Shown here piece after piece: positions 13,309 through 23,857 of a stretch of 64,000 nucleotides of DNA. Source of the stretch: Tritrichomonas musculus. Taxonomy: Eukaryota; Parabasalia; Tritrichomonadida; Tritrichomonadidae. Made by a program: the position numbers and the translations under genes. Location of the stretch: NCBI GenBank assembly GCA_039105265.1, contig JAPFFF010000061.1, positions 62,001 to 126,000 of the forward strand, in the 5' to 3' direction. Position 1 is the first letter of the stretch, and each line of letters starts with the position of its first letter. Under the pieces are notes generated by a model. It worked only from the letters and a program-made list of their open reading frames with translations. It did no database searches and was not told the origin of the DNA.

Positions 13309-13665
13309 ATATCCCATAATCACATTCACTAACGATTATCCCACTGGCCCCTCGTTTCACCATGCTCGTCAACGTCATTCACTCACGAATCTTATACTGT
13401 ATAACGCCTCTCAATATCTTACCGCCCTCTCGATACCTATTAAAACACCATCAAATCTCCATAACTGATTTATCGTGTATTAATTATCACTCACGTGATT
13501 TTCACCATGAAAACACACATCACATCGTTCCTGAGCACTCGCGTACGTCATGTCATGGGTGTGAAATCGATACCGGAACGTCATGAGTTGCATCCGAATT
13601 CGACCTCCAGATCACGTGTGTGCAATTTCTGAAAATCGACGTAAAACCCTGAAAAAGAGCTGTTT
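13309..13665. other. Non-coding block between structural gene and cassette (whole copy)
   Basis: No supported gene in ~360 bases; the 74-aa plus-strand frame here (13362-13586) has no protein-like features. It contains three ACGTCAT words (13372, 13544, 13578), a TCACGTGA palindrome and a GTTTTTGGGGG run near the end. It is the longest gene-free part of the unit and the best place for an origin or control region. It recurs at +13455 steps. Confidence 0.4.
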
Positions 13666-14037
13666 TTGGGGGTTTTGAGACGAGTGAGACCCTGCACTAT
13701 AAAGGGTGTAGGATTCCTTGGAATTTGGTATGGTTTCTCAAGGATTTCTTATCTTACCCGCCAACCCGCCAACCCTATACTACTAAATTTGAATAGTTCA
13801 ATTTATGAATTAATTAGACAAATACGTACTGTTGAAGAATTAGATATAGAGATTATGAAATTGAAGAATGATCCTGATTATGAAAGTTTCCTAGAGGAAT
13901 TAGAGAAAGAGAAACAAAAATATGAATCCAAAAAAGCTGAAGTAATTCAAAACACTCAAACCTTAATCAACTTCATCGAACAAAAAAAATCAACCACATC
14001 GAAAAAAATAAAATTATCAATAATATTGAAAGAGTAA
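13666..14037 (+). CDS. Edge-spanning coiled-coil frame, unit 2
   Basis: Same protein as 233-604. Confidence 0.35.
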   Translation: MGVLRRVRPCTIKGVGFLGIWYGFSRISYLTRQPANPILLNLNSSIYELIRQIRTVEELDIEIMKLKNDPDYESFLEELEKEKQKYESKKAEVIQNTQTLINFIEQKKSTTSKKIKLSIILKE

Positions 14038-14049
14038 AAAATTATTTCT

Positions 14050-14289
14050 TTATTTAAAAGCATTAATTGTTTTTCCTAATTCTTCAAATTTTTCTTTGAA
14101 GTTGTCTTTTCCGAATGCTTCTTGAGCTTCTTTGTATTTATTTTGGATGTCACTAAGAAAGATGGAAAGGACCTCTCCCAAATCATTGAGATAATCATTC
14201 ATTTCTTCAAGTTCTTCTTGAGCTTCTTGGACGAGTTCCTGCTTTTTCGTGAATTCAAAAACGAGCTCGTAAAATCGTTTGTCACTCAT
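14050..14289 (-). CDS. Small coiled-coil protein (79 aa), unit 2
   Basis: As 617-856 but with Val at residue 20 (base 14232). Confidence 0.6.
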   Translation of the reverse strand: MSDKRFYELVFEFTKKQELVQEAQEELEEMNDYLNDLGEVLSIFLSDIQNKYKEAQEAFGKDNFKEKFEELGKTINAFK

Positions 14290-14331
14290 TAATAAAAAAT
14301 GGTCTGACATAACCGTTTTCTTTTTTATTAA

Positions 14332-15573
14332 ATGTTGGTTATCTTTTTGATACTCATTAATCGACCATCAATTGAAGGAATACCTGATGATGCTGAATGG
14401 ATTTCTTGTTTTGATTGGGAAATTGTTAATGGACAATGGAAATCAGTTATACCAAATGATGACTTATCATGTTGGACAGATTTTTCAACAACACCCAATT
14501 TAACACTTAAACAATCATTTACTGCCTGGAAATTTTGGATCATAGGAAAAATGTCTACCCGTCATGATGAGGCCGAACTATTTTGGAATTCTCAAAAATA
14601 TCTCATTAATGAATATTCCAATGTTGAACAAGATTGGATAATTGTTTTTGAATCAAATGAATTTCCCCTAATGCTAACAAATATTATTATTAATGTTCAA
14701 CAACATAGAAGCATCCAATTTCGAGGTATTGCATATTTAAGACATGAATCTTTAAATCCAGCAATTGAAGGAATACCTGATGATGCTGAATGGATTTCTT
14801 GTTTTGATTGGGAAATTGTTAATGGTAAATGGGATTCTCCAATACCGAATGATGACTTAGAATGTTATACAAATTCAGGATTAGCAAATAAGTTAACGCT
14901 TAAACAATCATTTACTGCTTGGAAATTTTGGATAATTGGTAAAAGTCAATCCTGGCATGGTGAGGCTGAACTTTTATGGAATTCTCAAAATTATCTCATC
15001 AATGAAAGATCCGAGATCGCACAAGATTGGATAATTGTTTTTGAATCAAATGAATTTCCACAAATGCTAACAAATATTATTATTAATGTTCAACCTAGTA
15101 CATGCATCCAATTTCGAGGTATTGCATATTTAAAAAATGAATCTTTAAATCCATCTTTATCACGTTCACCATCACGTTCACCAACATTCCGCCCATCAAT
15201 TTCACCATCACGTTCACCATCTTTATCTCCAACAAATCGCCCATCTCTTTCACCATTACGTTCACCAACATTTAGTCCATCACGTTCACCAACATTCCAC
15301 CCATCAATTTCACCAATATTCCACCCATCAATTTCACCATCTTTTCAATTCACTATATCAGATCAATTCTCTGAATCCTATCTTTTCAATTTCTCCTATC
15401 AATTCTCTCCATCAGATATTGAACAAAAGAATGTATCAAAAATAATAGGTTTATCTGTATCTATTCCATTACTAATTCTCATGATTCTTGCTCTTGGAAT
15501 TATCTTTTACAAAAATCAAACCAAATTTCAAACTGAAAATTTTAATTCAGACTCTGACTCAGCTGGACTTTAA
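14332..15573 (+). CDS. Surface-like two-repeat protein, unit 2
   Basis: Same protein as 899-2140. Confidence 0.75.
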   Translation: MLVIFLILINRPSIEGIPDDAEWISCFDWEIVNGQWKSVIPNDDLSCWTDFSTTPNLTLKQSFTAWKFWIIGKMSTRHDEAELFWNSQKYLINEYSNVEQDWIIVFESNEFPLMLTNIIINVQQHRSIQFRGIAYLRHESLNPAIEGIPDDAEWISCFDWEIVNGKWDSPIPNDDLECYTNSGLANKLTLKQSFTAWKFWIIGKSQSWHGEAELLWNSQNYLINERSEIAQDWIIVFESNEFPQMLTNIIINVQPSTCIQFRGIAYLKNESLNPSLSRSPSRSPTFRPSISPSRSPSLSPTNRPSLSPLRSPTFSPSRSPTFHPSISPIFHPSISPSFQFTISDQFSESYLFNFSYQFSPSDIEQKNVSKIIGLSVSIPLLILMILALGIIFYKNQTKFQTENFNSDSDSAGL

Positions 15574-15622
15574 AAAAATTAAATAAACAAATTTAATTGA
15601 ATTAATCTCTTTTTTTTATTTA

Positions 15623-15883
15623 TTAAGGAGTAGTTAAAATTTTCTCTCTTGAATTGTAGATTTGAATCTTATCAAAGAAATCATGTTCAATCATTGTTGT
15701 GAAAACAAATGGTGTGTTATGAACTTCTTTCTTAAATCGATCAAGATTGTTATTTTCAAGATCATTGATCATAACATTTAATTTGAACATGAAAAATAAC
15801 TTTAAATGTCGGAAATCAGACACGATATCATTTTTGAACAATTTTCTAAATTCTAATTCAAGGTCTTGTTCAGTAACAGTCAT
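15623..15883 (-). CDS. Small unknown protein (86 aa), unit 2
   Basis: Same as 2190-2450. Confidence 0.55.
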   Translation of the reverse strand: MTVTEQDLELEFRKLFKNDIVSDFRHLKLFFMFKLNVMINDLENNNLDRFKKEVHNTPFVFTTMIEHDFFDKIQIYNSREKILTTP

Positions 15884-15918
15884 AAATAAAAATGAAAGCG
15901 GTTAAAAAACGGTTATGT

Positions 15919-16182
15919 TTATTTATTCTTTAACGTTTCTTCCAATTTTCGGAAATTCTCTCTGTTGGAAGTTGCTAAAATCCCAACTGTTATTAGTAAA
16001 GAATGTAATTGTTCTTGTCTCTCTGGACGAGAATCATTTTTTAAATCAATTTCTTGATCAAAGAATTCTTCAGTCATTTTGATCATTTGGTCACAAGTTT
16101 TTTCAATTTCACCTCTAGTGAATTTTAATAAATTTATTAATTCTTTTTGTTTTTCACTAGGTAAACTTTGTTGGCCCTGCAT
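15919..16182 (-). CDS. Small helical protein (87 aa), unit 2
   Basis: Same as 2486-2749. Confidence 0.55.
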   Translation of the reverse strand: MQGQQSLPSEKQKELINLLKFTRGEIEKTCDQMIKMTEEFFDQEIDLKNDSRPERQEQLHSLLITVGILATSNRENFRKLEETLKNK

Positions 16183-16195
16183 TTAAAAAAATAAA

Positions 16196-16572
16196 CTTTT
16201 TGAATGAATTGACTTTTTATTCAAAATTTTCAATTTGATTATTCAAGTTCCAGACATGTCCCCAATATAATTCTTTTATTTTTCTAAGTTCATCGAGTTT
16301 TTTGTTTGTCTCAGGCGTACTTTCTCCTTTGAGTAATTGATCATATTCATCAGAATTTTTCTTCCATTGTTCCCAAGTCAAATCTCTTCTTTTCTTTATT
16401 TTTCTTCATATTCGGTTTTGTTAAATTCGTCTATCATCCCATGAAATATTCTATTGAGATTTTTGTTAATCTTTTTGAGATGAGATTCTATTTTTTCCAA
16501 TTCTGAAGAACATGGACAATTGGATACTTTAACATAATAATCCGCATACATTAACGTTAATAAAAGAAACAT
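16196..16572 (-). pseudogene. Decayed small cassette gene, unit 2
   Basis: Counterpart of 2763-3139. In this unit the longer repeat-protein frame runs over its start. Confidence 0.4.
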
Positions 16573-17339
16573 TTATAAAAATGAACTTTTTGAATTAAAT
16601 TTTTATTAAACTTTTTGTGAGTGAAAATTTTTAGTGAGGTGGGATCGAGGTGGGATTGAGGTGGGATTGAGGTGGGATCGAGGTGGGATTGAGGTGGAAA
16701 TTTTGTCTTTTTCATTTTATAATATATTTTTTTTATTCCAAGAATCTTTCTTTGTTTTGATTTGAAATATTTCTTGACTTTTAATAATTTTCCAAAACCA
16801 TTTGTTGAATGATGAGTATGAAAATATGAATTATAAAGATAAGTGATTTCATCTGACGGATAAATTCTATCTGGTTCAATTATTTTAAGAAAATCTTTAA
16901 AATTATTTATCGGGTCAATCTTATCATGATAACTTTTTCCAAATACATCTTGTGGGTTTGGAGATCTTGGATTTCCATGACGGTTTGGATTTGCTGGATG
17001 TTCTTCTAATTGTTTTTCTACAATTTGATTGATTCCTGCATAAAATTCTTCTTCATTTGGAGACGTTGATTGAGGTTCATTAAAATTACGGTTTGGATTT
17101 GCTGGATGTTCTTCTGATTGTTTTTCTACAATTTGATTGATTCCTGCATAAAATTCTTCTTCATTTGGAGACGTTGATTGAGGTTCATTAAAATTACGGT
17201 CTATTTCCCAATCATCAATTTCATTATTGACAACAAAGTTTTGAAAACTATTATTTAAATTTTGCATGTTTGGTGATAATTGATATTGAGGTGAACCCCC
17301 AGTTGAATAGTGTAGAGGTAATTCGTTATCACTTGACAT
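16557..17339 (-). CDS. Acidic repeat protein, 260-aa form, unit 2
   Basis: Counterpart of 3162-3884. The minisatellite allele here gives one more PPQSHLDPTS unit and a different basic/aromatic tail, which overlaps the promoter and start of the small gene at 16572. Confidence 0.6.
   Translation of the reverse strand: MSSDNELPLHYSTGGSPQYQLSPNMQNLNNSFQNFVVNNEIDDWEIDRNFNEPQSTSPNEEEFYAGINQIVEKQSEEHPANPNRNFNEPQSTSPNEEEFYAGINQIVEKQLEEHPANPNRHGNPRSPNPQDVFGKSYHDKIDPINNFKDFLKIIEPDRIYPSDEITYLYNSYFHTHHSTNGFGKLLKVKKYFKSKQRKILGIKKIYYKMKKTKFPPQSHLDPTSIPPQSHLDPTSLKIFTHKKFNKNLIQKVHFYKCFFY
16636..16697. repeat. 11-bp minisatellite, long allele, unit 2
   Basis: Five full GAGGTGGGATT/C units plus a partial one. 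The same allele is at 30091, 43546 and 57001. Confidence 0.9.
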
Positions 17340-17389
17340 TAATTAAAAAATGAAAAATGGTTTTGACAGCCACTTTTATTTTTGTATCG

Positions 17390-17866
17390 ATGAATCAACC
17401 AACCTTCCTCTCTGATGATTTCTTAATTCCAGAAGCTAGACAAATGGAAAATATAAATGAGAATGTCTTTCCTCAATATCAAGGTCAAGAGTTTCATGAT
17501 CGTGATCTTGAAATAAATACAAATCTCATTCAATTGTTTCCTGATGATGTTGTTGGATTGTTAAATTTATTTGAACCAACACTTGAAAATTTAACAACTT
17601 CTATCAAATATATATTTCGTTCTCCATTTAATCCAAACCATTTGTACAATATTGTGAAAAATTGGTACTTATCTAATCCAGAAAATTCTGAACAAGATCT
17701 TCAAGCAATTGGTAGTCAAGAAAATCATCCAGAAGTTTCAAATCATTGGATCTTCCCAATTTTGAATGCACTCTCACAATCTCAAAGAAATGTTATTTGG
17801 GAGAAATATTTCAATAATACAATTAACCAATTTGTTCAAATTGATTTTGTGAAAATTGTTCAATAA
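17390..17866 (+). CDS. Unknown protein upstream of helicase, unit 2
   Basis: Same as 3935-4411. Confidence 0.5.
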   Translation: MNQPTFLSDDFLIPEARQMENINENVFPQYQGQEFHDRDLEINTNLIQLFPDDVVGLLNLFEPTLENLTTSIKYIFRSPFNPNHLYNIVKNWYLSNPENSEQDLQAIGSQENHPEVSNHWIFPILNALSQSQRNVIWEKYFNNTINQFVQIDFVKIVQ

Positions 17867-18009
17867 TCTCATTTAAAGATAAGAATTATAAAAGAAAATA
17901 TTCTTCTACTGGAATTCGTGTTGGAGATTTCTTTACTGATTTCAAAAAAGTTTGTTGTTATATTCAACTAGACAATATCTTCATAATTAAAAAATCAAAT
18001 ACGTTAGAA

Positions 18010-19092
18010 ATGTTAAATCCTACTCAATTTGCACCAATATTGAAAAATATTAAATTAGGGTGTTCAAAAGTTGGTAAAAATACAAAGAAAGCAATTACTG
18101 CATTTGATGTTGTTTCCTTTGGGAAGAATTTGGATTTCATTACTTATGAATCAATGAAATTCTATTCCGAAGATCCAAACATTTTTTCATATTTTCATTG
18201 GTATCCTTATTCAAGATTAATTCTTTGTACACAAAATGTGATTCAACCATATTTGGATCATATTTTTAGAGTTATTGCAAATTCTGACCAAGAATTATAT
18301 GATTATATCATTAAATGGATTTCATTTATTTTTCAACATCCAGATGGTAAAACAGGTACTGCATTAGTTCTTATTGGTATACAGGGTTGTGGGAAAAATA
18401 CATTTACTAATGTTCTTTGTCAACTTTTAGGTGAATATTCTGATCCAAATGCAAACTTTGATAATATTACAAGCAATTTTAATTACCAAATCTTAAACAA
18501 AAAATTATTGGTATGTTCAGAAAAGGAAGATCATAATAAAAACGATCGAAAATATCTTAAACAACATGAAAGATTAAAAACGTTAATCACAGAAAGATTC
18601 GCTACTATTGAAGGAAAACATAGAAATACTGAATCTAAAGAAAATGTTGCCAATTTCATCTTCTTAACAAACAATTCTGCTCCTATTCGAATTGATGAAG
18701 ACGATAGAAGATTTGTTGTTATAAATTGTTATCCAATGAAAGGTCAAGACTATTTTGAACCTTTACGTAATCTTGTTTCGACACATGATTTCTTATCAAA
18801 TTTAATTACTTTTTTCTTGACTGTTGATTTATCAAATTTCTATCCAGCACAATTTCCTACAACTGAGGCAAGAATGAATTTAATGAACTTTTCAAAATCT
18901 CCTGAAAAATTATTTATTGAGGAAAACTTTCAAAAATTCAGAAATGGTTATGTAGCTTTTGATGCCTGGCTTGAATTTAAAAAATGGGCAAAAGTAAAAA
19001 ATTTCAGAACCAAAACTCATCAAGATTTTAATCAAACAATTTTACAATACTGCTCATTCAATAATAATGATAAGAAATATAGATTAAGGTAA
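18010..19092 (+). CDS. SF3-type helicase, unit 2
   Basis: Same protein as 4555-5637. Confidence 0.85.
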   Translation: MLNPTQFAPILKNIKLGCSKVGKNTKKAITAFDVVSFGKNLDFITYESMKFYSEDPNIFSYFHWYPYSRLILCTQNVIQPYLDHIFRVIANSDQELYDYIIKWISFIFQHPDGKTGTALVLIGIQGCGKNTFTNVLCQLLGEYSDPNANFDNITSNFNYQILNKKLLVCSEKEDHNKNDRKYLKQHERLKTLITERFATIEGKHRNTESKENVANFIFLTNNSAPIRIDEDDRRFVVINCYPMKGQDYFEPLRNLVSTHDFLSNLITFFLTVDLSNFYPAQFPTTEARMNLMNFSKSPEKLFIEENFQKFRNGYVAFDAWLEFKKWAKVKNFRTKTHQDFNQTILQYCSFNNNDKKYRLR

Positions 19093-19096
19093 CTTT

Positions 19097-19294
19097 TTAT
19101 TTAATTAAATCTTTTCTTAAAAGTTCAATTTCTTTTTCTACTTTGTCTCTTTCTCTTCGTAAATCCATTAATTTTCTAAAATCTTTATCATCAAAAACCA
19201 TTTGATTACCAATAATCCCTGCCTTTTTTTCGATGTCATTTATTTGTTCATCTAAGATATCCCATTTCTCGTAAGCTTCTTGCAATTTAGACAT
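19097..19294 (-). CDS. Coiled-coil paralogue 1 (65 aa), unit 2
   Basis: Same as 5642-5839. Confidence 0.6.
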   Translation of the reverse strand: MSKLQEAYEKWDILDEQINDIEKKAGIIGNQMVFDDKDFRKLMDLRRERDKVEKEIELLRKDLIK

Positions 19295-19332
19295 GAAAAC
19301 AAAAATAAAAGTGAAGTGTCAAAACTGCTTTT

Positions 19333-19572
19333 TTATTTAATTTCTCTTAAAAGTTCTTGAATTTCTTTCATTTGATATCGGAGTCGGTCTCTTTCTCTTC
19401 GTAATCGTTCCAATTCTTCTTGATCATCCATCGATAATTTGGATTCATCATAAATTATAATTGCATCCTCATTTGTGTAATTAGGTGCATTTTTTTGAAT
19501 TCTTCTTATTTGTTTCCATTTTTCTTTCCATTCTTCTCGAAGACTTATTAATTTTTCTTCCAATTTAGACAT
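19333..19572 (-). CDS. Coiled-coil paralogue 2 (79 aa), unit 2
   Basis: Same as 5878-6117. Confidence 0.6.
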   Translation of the reverse strand: MSKLEEKLISLREEWKEKWKQIRRIQKNAPNYTNEDAIIIYDESKLSMDDQEELERLRRERDRLRYQMKEIQELLREIK

Positions 19573-19614
19573 GAAAACAAAAATAAAAGTGAAGTGTCAA
19601 AACTGCTTTTTTAT

Positions 19615-19926
19615 TTAAAGTTCTTCAATTCTTGTTTCAGCAATTTTCTTTTTCAAGATTTGTATTTCCAAGTTAATTATTTCAGCTTCCAATCGAAATT
19701 CATCATCTTTCTTTTTGATTTGGTCTTTCGTTGGATAAACTTTAGGATTATCAGAAACTGCTCCCATTGATCCAGATGTTTCTCTTTTTTCTCTTTCTTC
19801 TCTTTCTTCTCTTTCACGAACTTCATCCCAAAACTTTTTGAATTCATTATTATTATCTTCTTTTTGTTTCAGTACCATTTTCAATTTTATTTCCAATTGT
19901 TTAGAGACAAGTGCACTTTCTGACAT
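19615..19926 (-). CDS. Charged coiled-coil protein (103 aa), unit 2
   Basis: Same as 6160-6471. Confidence 0.55.
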   Translation of the reverse strand: MSESALVSKQLEIKLKMVLKQKEDNNNEFKKFWDEVREREEREEREKRETSGSMGAVSDNPKVYPTKDQIKKKDDEFRLEAEIINLEIQILKKKIAETRIEEL

Positions 19927-19983
19927 TATCAAGAAAACAAATAACATTATGGTCTGTCAAAACCGCTCTTTATTGAAATTTAA

Positions 19984-20298
19984 ATGTTATCGTCAGAAGG
20001 TGAAAAATTAATGAATTATTTAGAAAAGAAAGCTTATCAAAAGAAATTAATAATGCCAAATGAAGCTAGAAATTATAAAGGATATCAAAAAGATTTTGTA
20101 ACTGATGATGAATTTGAACAAATTTATAATGCTTATTCAGAATTTCGAAAAGTATTATCTGAATCATTACCTGTAATCACTGATGAAAAAATTCCTGATG
20201 ATGAATTAAGTTTTGAAGAAAAAATTGAGAACCATGTAATTAATAATTTACATAATGAAAATATTCGTACTTTTCCTGAATTTGAAAAATTGACCTGA
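19984..20298 (+). CDS. Small acidic protein (104 aa), unit 2
   Basis: Same as 6529-6843. Confidence 0.5.
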   Translation: MLSSEGEKLMNYLEKKAYQKKLIMPNEARNYKGYQKDFVTDDEFEQIYNAYSEFRKVLSESLPVITDEKIPDDELSFEEKIENHVINNLHNENIRTFPEFEKLT

Positions 20299-21478
20299 AT
20301 TCATCAATTTTTGTTGACCATTGTCTTACCAATAAAACATGAGCGCTCCATTGATCCTGTTCCTTTTGAGTTACCAAATCCAAGACGGTTAAGACATCCA
20401 ATAATTCACCTTCGTCCAACTTTATTTGAATTCTTTTTTCAATTTCGTCTTCCAATTTTTCTTCATTCCAGTCAGGGTGTGAAAATTGCACCATTTCTTT
20501 TGTGTCATTAATCAATTGTTTTTTGACATTGTTTTGTAAAATATTTTGATCCCTGTATTTTCGCCAATAAGTTTTCGATTCTTTTTCAGTGAGTAGTTCA
20601 TCTAATTCCCAATCATCGGAATCAGCAAATTTGTCAGGATTGAGAACTCTTTCTCTTGCAATTTTTGTTATTTCGTTGTCTGCTTTTTCTGGGTATATCA
20701 GGTGGAGCATTTCTGATAAGTCTCTTATCTGTCTCTTTTGTTGACCAGAGACCAATATTATTCTTGGAGTTGGCGCTGGAGGTGGAGGTGTTTGTTGAAC
20801 ATCTTTCGCACGGGGAACTTGTGATCGGCTTGTGATCTTTTTCTTTGGTTTATCGCGTTTATCAGATTTATCAGGTTTATCAGGTTGAATAACTCTGTTC
20901 ATTCTTTCAAGTTTTCTTTTTGAAGGTGATTTCTTTTTTGAATTTGTTTTCTTTCCTGTCTTAGATTTCTTTTTTGAATTTGTTTTCTTTCCTGTCTTAG
21001 ATTTCTTTTTTGAATTTGTTTTCTTTTTTGGTTCTGGTTTATTTTTCGTCTTTTCAACTGACCCTGGTTTGATTGTTTCATTCAAATCTTCTAATTGGAC
21101 TTTTTCTTTCCATTCCATGTATTGTTCTCTTTCTTTCCTGTCGATTTCGTTTCTTGTAGCTTGACTTGTCTCATCTGTTGAAAACACCAATTTGAGATAT
21201 GACTGTCGACTGGTAAAGGTTTTTGTTTTCATAAATTTCAAAATTTTTCTCAGATCTCTCGGTAAATTGTTTTCATCTTGATAATATTGAAACATTGTTT
21301 TCATGATTTCGTCATTTGTCTTTCCGAGAATATCAGCATTGATTGATTTGAAATGGTCCATAAATATATCTGTCCAGATTTTGATATTGCCGTTTTCGTC
21401 GTAATCATCAACAAATGTATGTGCCAAATTTGATTTGAATAATTCCATGCAAATCAATCGTGCAACAATTTCATTCAT
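20240..21478 (-). CDS. Lys-rich repeat protein, unit 2
   Basis: Same as 6785-8023. Confidence 0.55.
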   Translation of the reverse strand: MNEIVARLICMELFKSNLAHTFVDDYDENGNIKIWTDIFMDHFKSINADILGKTNDEIMKTMFQYYQDENNLPRDLRKILKFMKTKTFTSRQSYLKLVFSTDETSQATRNEIDRKEREQYMEWKEKVQLEDLNETIKPGSVEKTKNKPEPKKKTNSKKKSKTGKKTNSKKKSKTGKKTNSKKKSPSKRKLERMNRVIQPDKPDKSDKRDKPKKKITSRSQVPRAKDVQQTPPPPAPTPRIILVSGQQKRQIRDLSEMLHLIYPEKADNEITKIARERVLNPDKFADSDDWELDELLTEKESKTYWRKYRDQNILQNNVKKQLINDTKEMVQFSHPDWNEEKLEDEIEKRIQIKLDEGELLDVLTVLDLVTQKEQDQWSAHVLLVRQWSTKIDEFRSIFQIQEKYEYFHYVNY

Positions 21479-22132
21479 TTCGTCATCTTCTATAAAACGA
21501 AGGAATTCCTGATCATCTAACCATGAAATTATTTCAGATTTTGTTTGAATGCCATTGTCTTCAAATTCTTGCCATTGCTCCGAGCTTATGTTTGATGGAA
21601 GGGTTAAATGATGATGATGGTGAATATTTTGATCTTTTTCTGTATTTTCAACTTTTTCATCTTTTTCCTGACAATCTAAATTTTTGATAACTTCTTCGGG
21701 GTCATCATCACTTTTCTGTGCTTTTGGTTGATTTTTCTTAATTATTGGTGTTGGCTGAGATTTGTATGCATCTTCTGAAATAAATTCGACTTCTGAGCTA
21801 TAATCTTCATCTGATGATAAGCTTCTTTTATTTGGAACTGGTTGACTTATTTGTTGAAAACGTGGATTTTTTGAGCCATGTAGTAGTATAGTATAGGCTC
21901 CGCTATCGCCAAGCCTATACTTAAGCCCATTTTACAGCCACTTGGAGCCTTTGGAAGCCCCCCAGAGCCTTCAAAAAGCTCCAACCACCTCGATAATTCA
22001 AAAAGTTCGCAACAAAAAAATTCCAAACTCATATTTTTATCGTCTCGTTGTAAAAATTATTTTGACACAAAAAAATGTATTTCTTGAAGATTCCGTTAAG
22101 ATAATCCCTTCGAATCAAGAAGTTGTTTTATA

Positions 22133-23074
22133 ATGATTGAAATGTACCCGACGCTCAATCCAGCTGAAGAACAAACACCAATCCCTATAGAATATGCTTA
22201 CTTTTTGGAAGATGGAGAGCAAGACCCCAGCAAACCAAATCGATACTACTTTAATTTTCCACAAGAATGGTGCACTTCAAATAGAGGAGAATCTATTGTT
22301 GGGGTAAGAAATATGTGGTTGATTGCGAGAAGAAGAAAAATTGAATTCACCATCACAATTGCAAAATTTCAAAAGAAATATTTTAATATAGTGGAAGGGA
22401 ATGATACGACTTCAAAAATAAATAATATGATATTATTGTATAAAGATAATATTAAAGTAAAAGATGTAAAAGTTATCGATTGGATGTCGATAGAAGGAGA
22501 TTTTAGAGGATTCTTTAATGCTATTCATACATCAATAAAAAACTATATAGCAACATGGTGGAAGGACGTCAATGAAATATTTGTACAGTCAGATACTGAT
22601 ATTTTAAATAGAGATATACAATCTGATGGCTATTATGATGAGAGGGGTTTTCATGAAAAAATATATTCAGAACGAAATAATAATGATGCGGATGAATATG
22701 GTGTAGCATTCAAATTAAAAGAAACAAATAAAGATTTTGATGAAGTATTTAATATTGGTGATGGAGTTAGTCAAAACAATAAAGATGTTTATTTAAAGTA
22801 CTATGATAAAGTTTTAACGTTTGATAATGTATGGGATAGACATTCATGTAAAGTTTATTCATCAATAGCAGAACAATCAAATCGTTATTATATTGGTAAT
22901 TCGAATGTTAATTTCAACCCCATCAAATACTTTAAGCTGAATTCAACAGACCAAAGATTTTGGATTGATTTATATTCTGCGCGTGAATATAAAGCACCAT
23001 TTAAATTACCAGTCGGTGAAAGCTTTGCTATAGAGATGATATTCTTACCATACAAGAAGATGTTATATGTTTAA
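22133..23074 (+). CDS. Possible minor capsid protein, unit 2
   Basis: Same as 8678-9619. Confidence 0.45.
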   Translation: MIEMYPTLNPAEEQTPIPIEYAYFLEDGEQDPSKPNRYYFNFPQEWCTSNRGESIVGVRNMWLIARRRKIEFTITIAKFQKKYFNIVEGNDTTSKINNMILLYKDNIKVKDVKVIDWMSIEGDFRGFFNAIHTSIKNYIATWWKDVNEIFVQSDTDILNRDIQSDGYYDERGFHEKIYSERNNNDADEYGVAFKLKETNKDFDEVFNIGDGVSQNNKDVYLKYYDKVLTFDNVWDRHSCKVYSSIAEQSNRYYIGNSNVNFNPIKYFKLNSTDQRFWIDLYSAREYKAPFKLPVGESFAIEMIFLPYKKMLYV

Positions 23075-23084
23075 ATAAATTTAA

Positions 23085-23546
23085 ATGACTTACAAAACAA
23101 TAGAGGAGTTATATAAAAAGTTTCCATGGAAAACACCATCAAAATTTGTTCCTCTTGCAAAACGATATGGATTTACAGAAGAAGCAGCATTAAATTATTT
23201 GAAGAATATAGTGCATGATGTTAAAGTACCAAAGGCAAAATTTATGAATATATATTCAAAACACTCAGGAGGATATCAAATGGACACTTTCATAAATGAC
23301 AAAACAAAAGATGGTTTGAATTATCTGATGTTTATAAATATCAATACCCGAAAGGCTTTTTGTTATGCGATGAGAGGGAAGGGAGCAAAAGAAGTAGCTA
23401 GAGCATTAAATCAATTTTTAGTAGATGAACCAAATGTTTATTCTATTACTTCTGACCAGGATGCCGCCTATTTGTCCAACGATGTTTTGCAAATAATGAA
23501 GGCAAAAAATATTATATACAATACTACGGAAGACAATAATCATTGA
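23085..23546 (+). CDS. rve integrase-like gene (incomplete), unit 2
   Basis: Same as 9630-10091. Confidence 0.7.
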   Translation: MTYKTIEELYKKFPWKTPSKFVPLAKRYGFTEEAALNYLKNIVHDVKVPKAKFMNIYSKHSGGYQMDTFINDKTKDGLNYLMFININTRKAFCYAMRGKGAKEVARALNQFLVDEPNVYSITSDQDAAYLSNDVLQIMKAKNIIYNTTEDNNH

Positions 23547-23778
23547 TGAACCCCTTTTCGATTTGACTGATTGTGTGTCCGCTGTGTGTGAGCTTCAAAC
23601 GTGTTTTAGTACCGACGGGCATAGGTACATCTTTATTCTGAAACTCTTCAGTGACGAATGAGAATGTATTATCCCCACCGTTTTTCTGTACGAGGTTTCT
23701 GAGTGTATCGTTAAAGAATTCGAGAATATCACCTTCATCATTTCCACTGTTTTTGAATTGAGCGTTCTGATATGTCAT
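23524..23778 (-). CDS. Capsid-like piece (84 aa), unit 2
   Basis: Same as 10069-10323. Confidence 0.4.
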   Translation of the reverse strand: MTYQNAQFKNSGNDEGDILEFFNDTLRNLVQKNGGDNTFSFVTEEFQNKDVPMPVGTKTRLKLTHSGHTISQIEKGFINDYCLP

Positions 23779-23857
23779 TTGGGTTCACATAAAAAAATAG
23801 GAAGTACTGTTGATGAACTAGCATTGAATAAATCACTTTTTATTCCCAACTCAAAAT

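Larger units (their letters stand above)
1..13433. mobile_element. Tandem unit 1 of a virus-like element (Polinton/PLV-like)
   Basis: This is the first repeat unit, framed from the window edge. The sequence beginning at base 1 recurs at 13434, 26889, 40344 and 53799. The unit carries an SF3 helicase, rve integrase-like, packaging ATPase-like and capsid-like parts, which is the toolkit of Polintons and their virus kin. It is 22 bp shorter than the others because of a minisatellite near 3.2 kb. It looks broken as a virus, with several core genes incomplete. It is very young as an array, since the units are almost identical. Confidence 0.8.

Noticed and set aside
13362-13586. 74-aa plus-strand frame
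   Set aside because: It falls in the non-coding block, with irregular composition and no helical or domain pattern.
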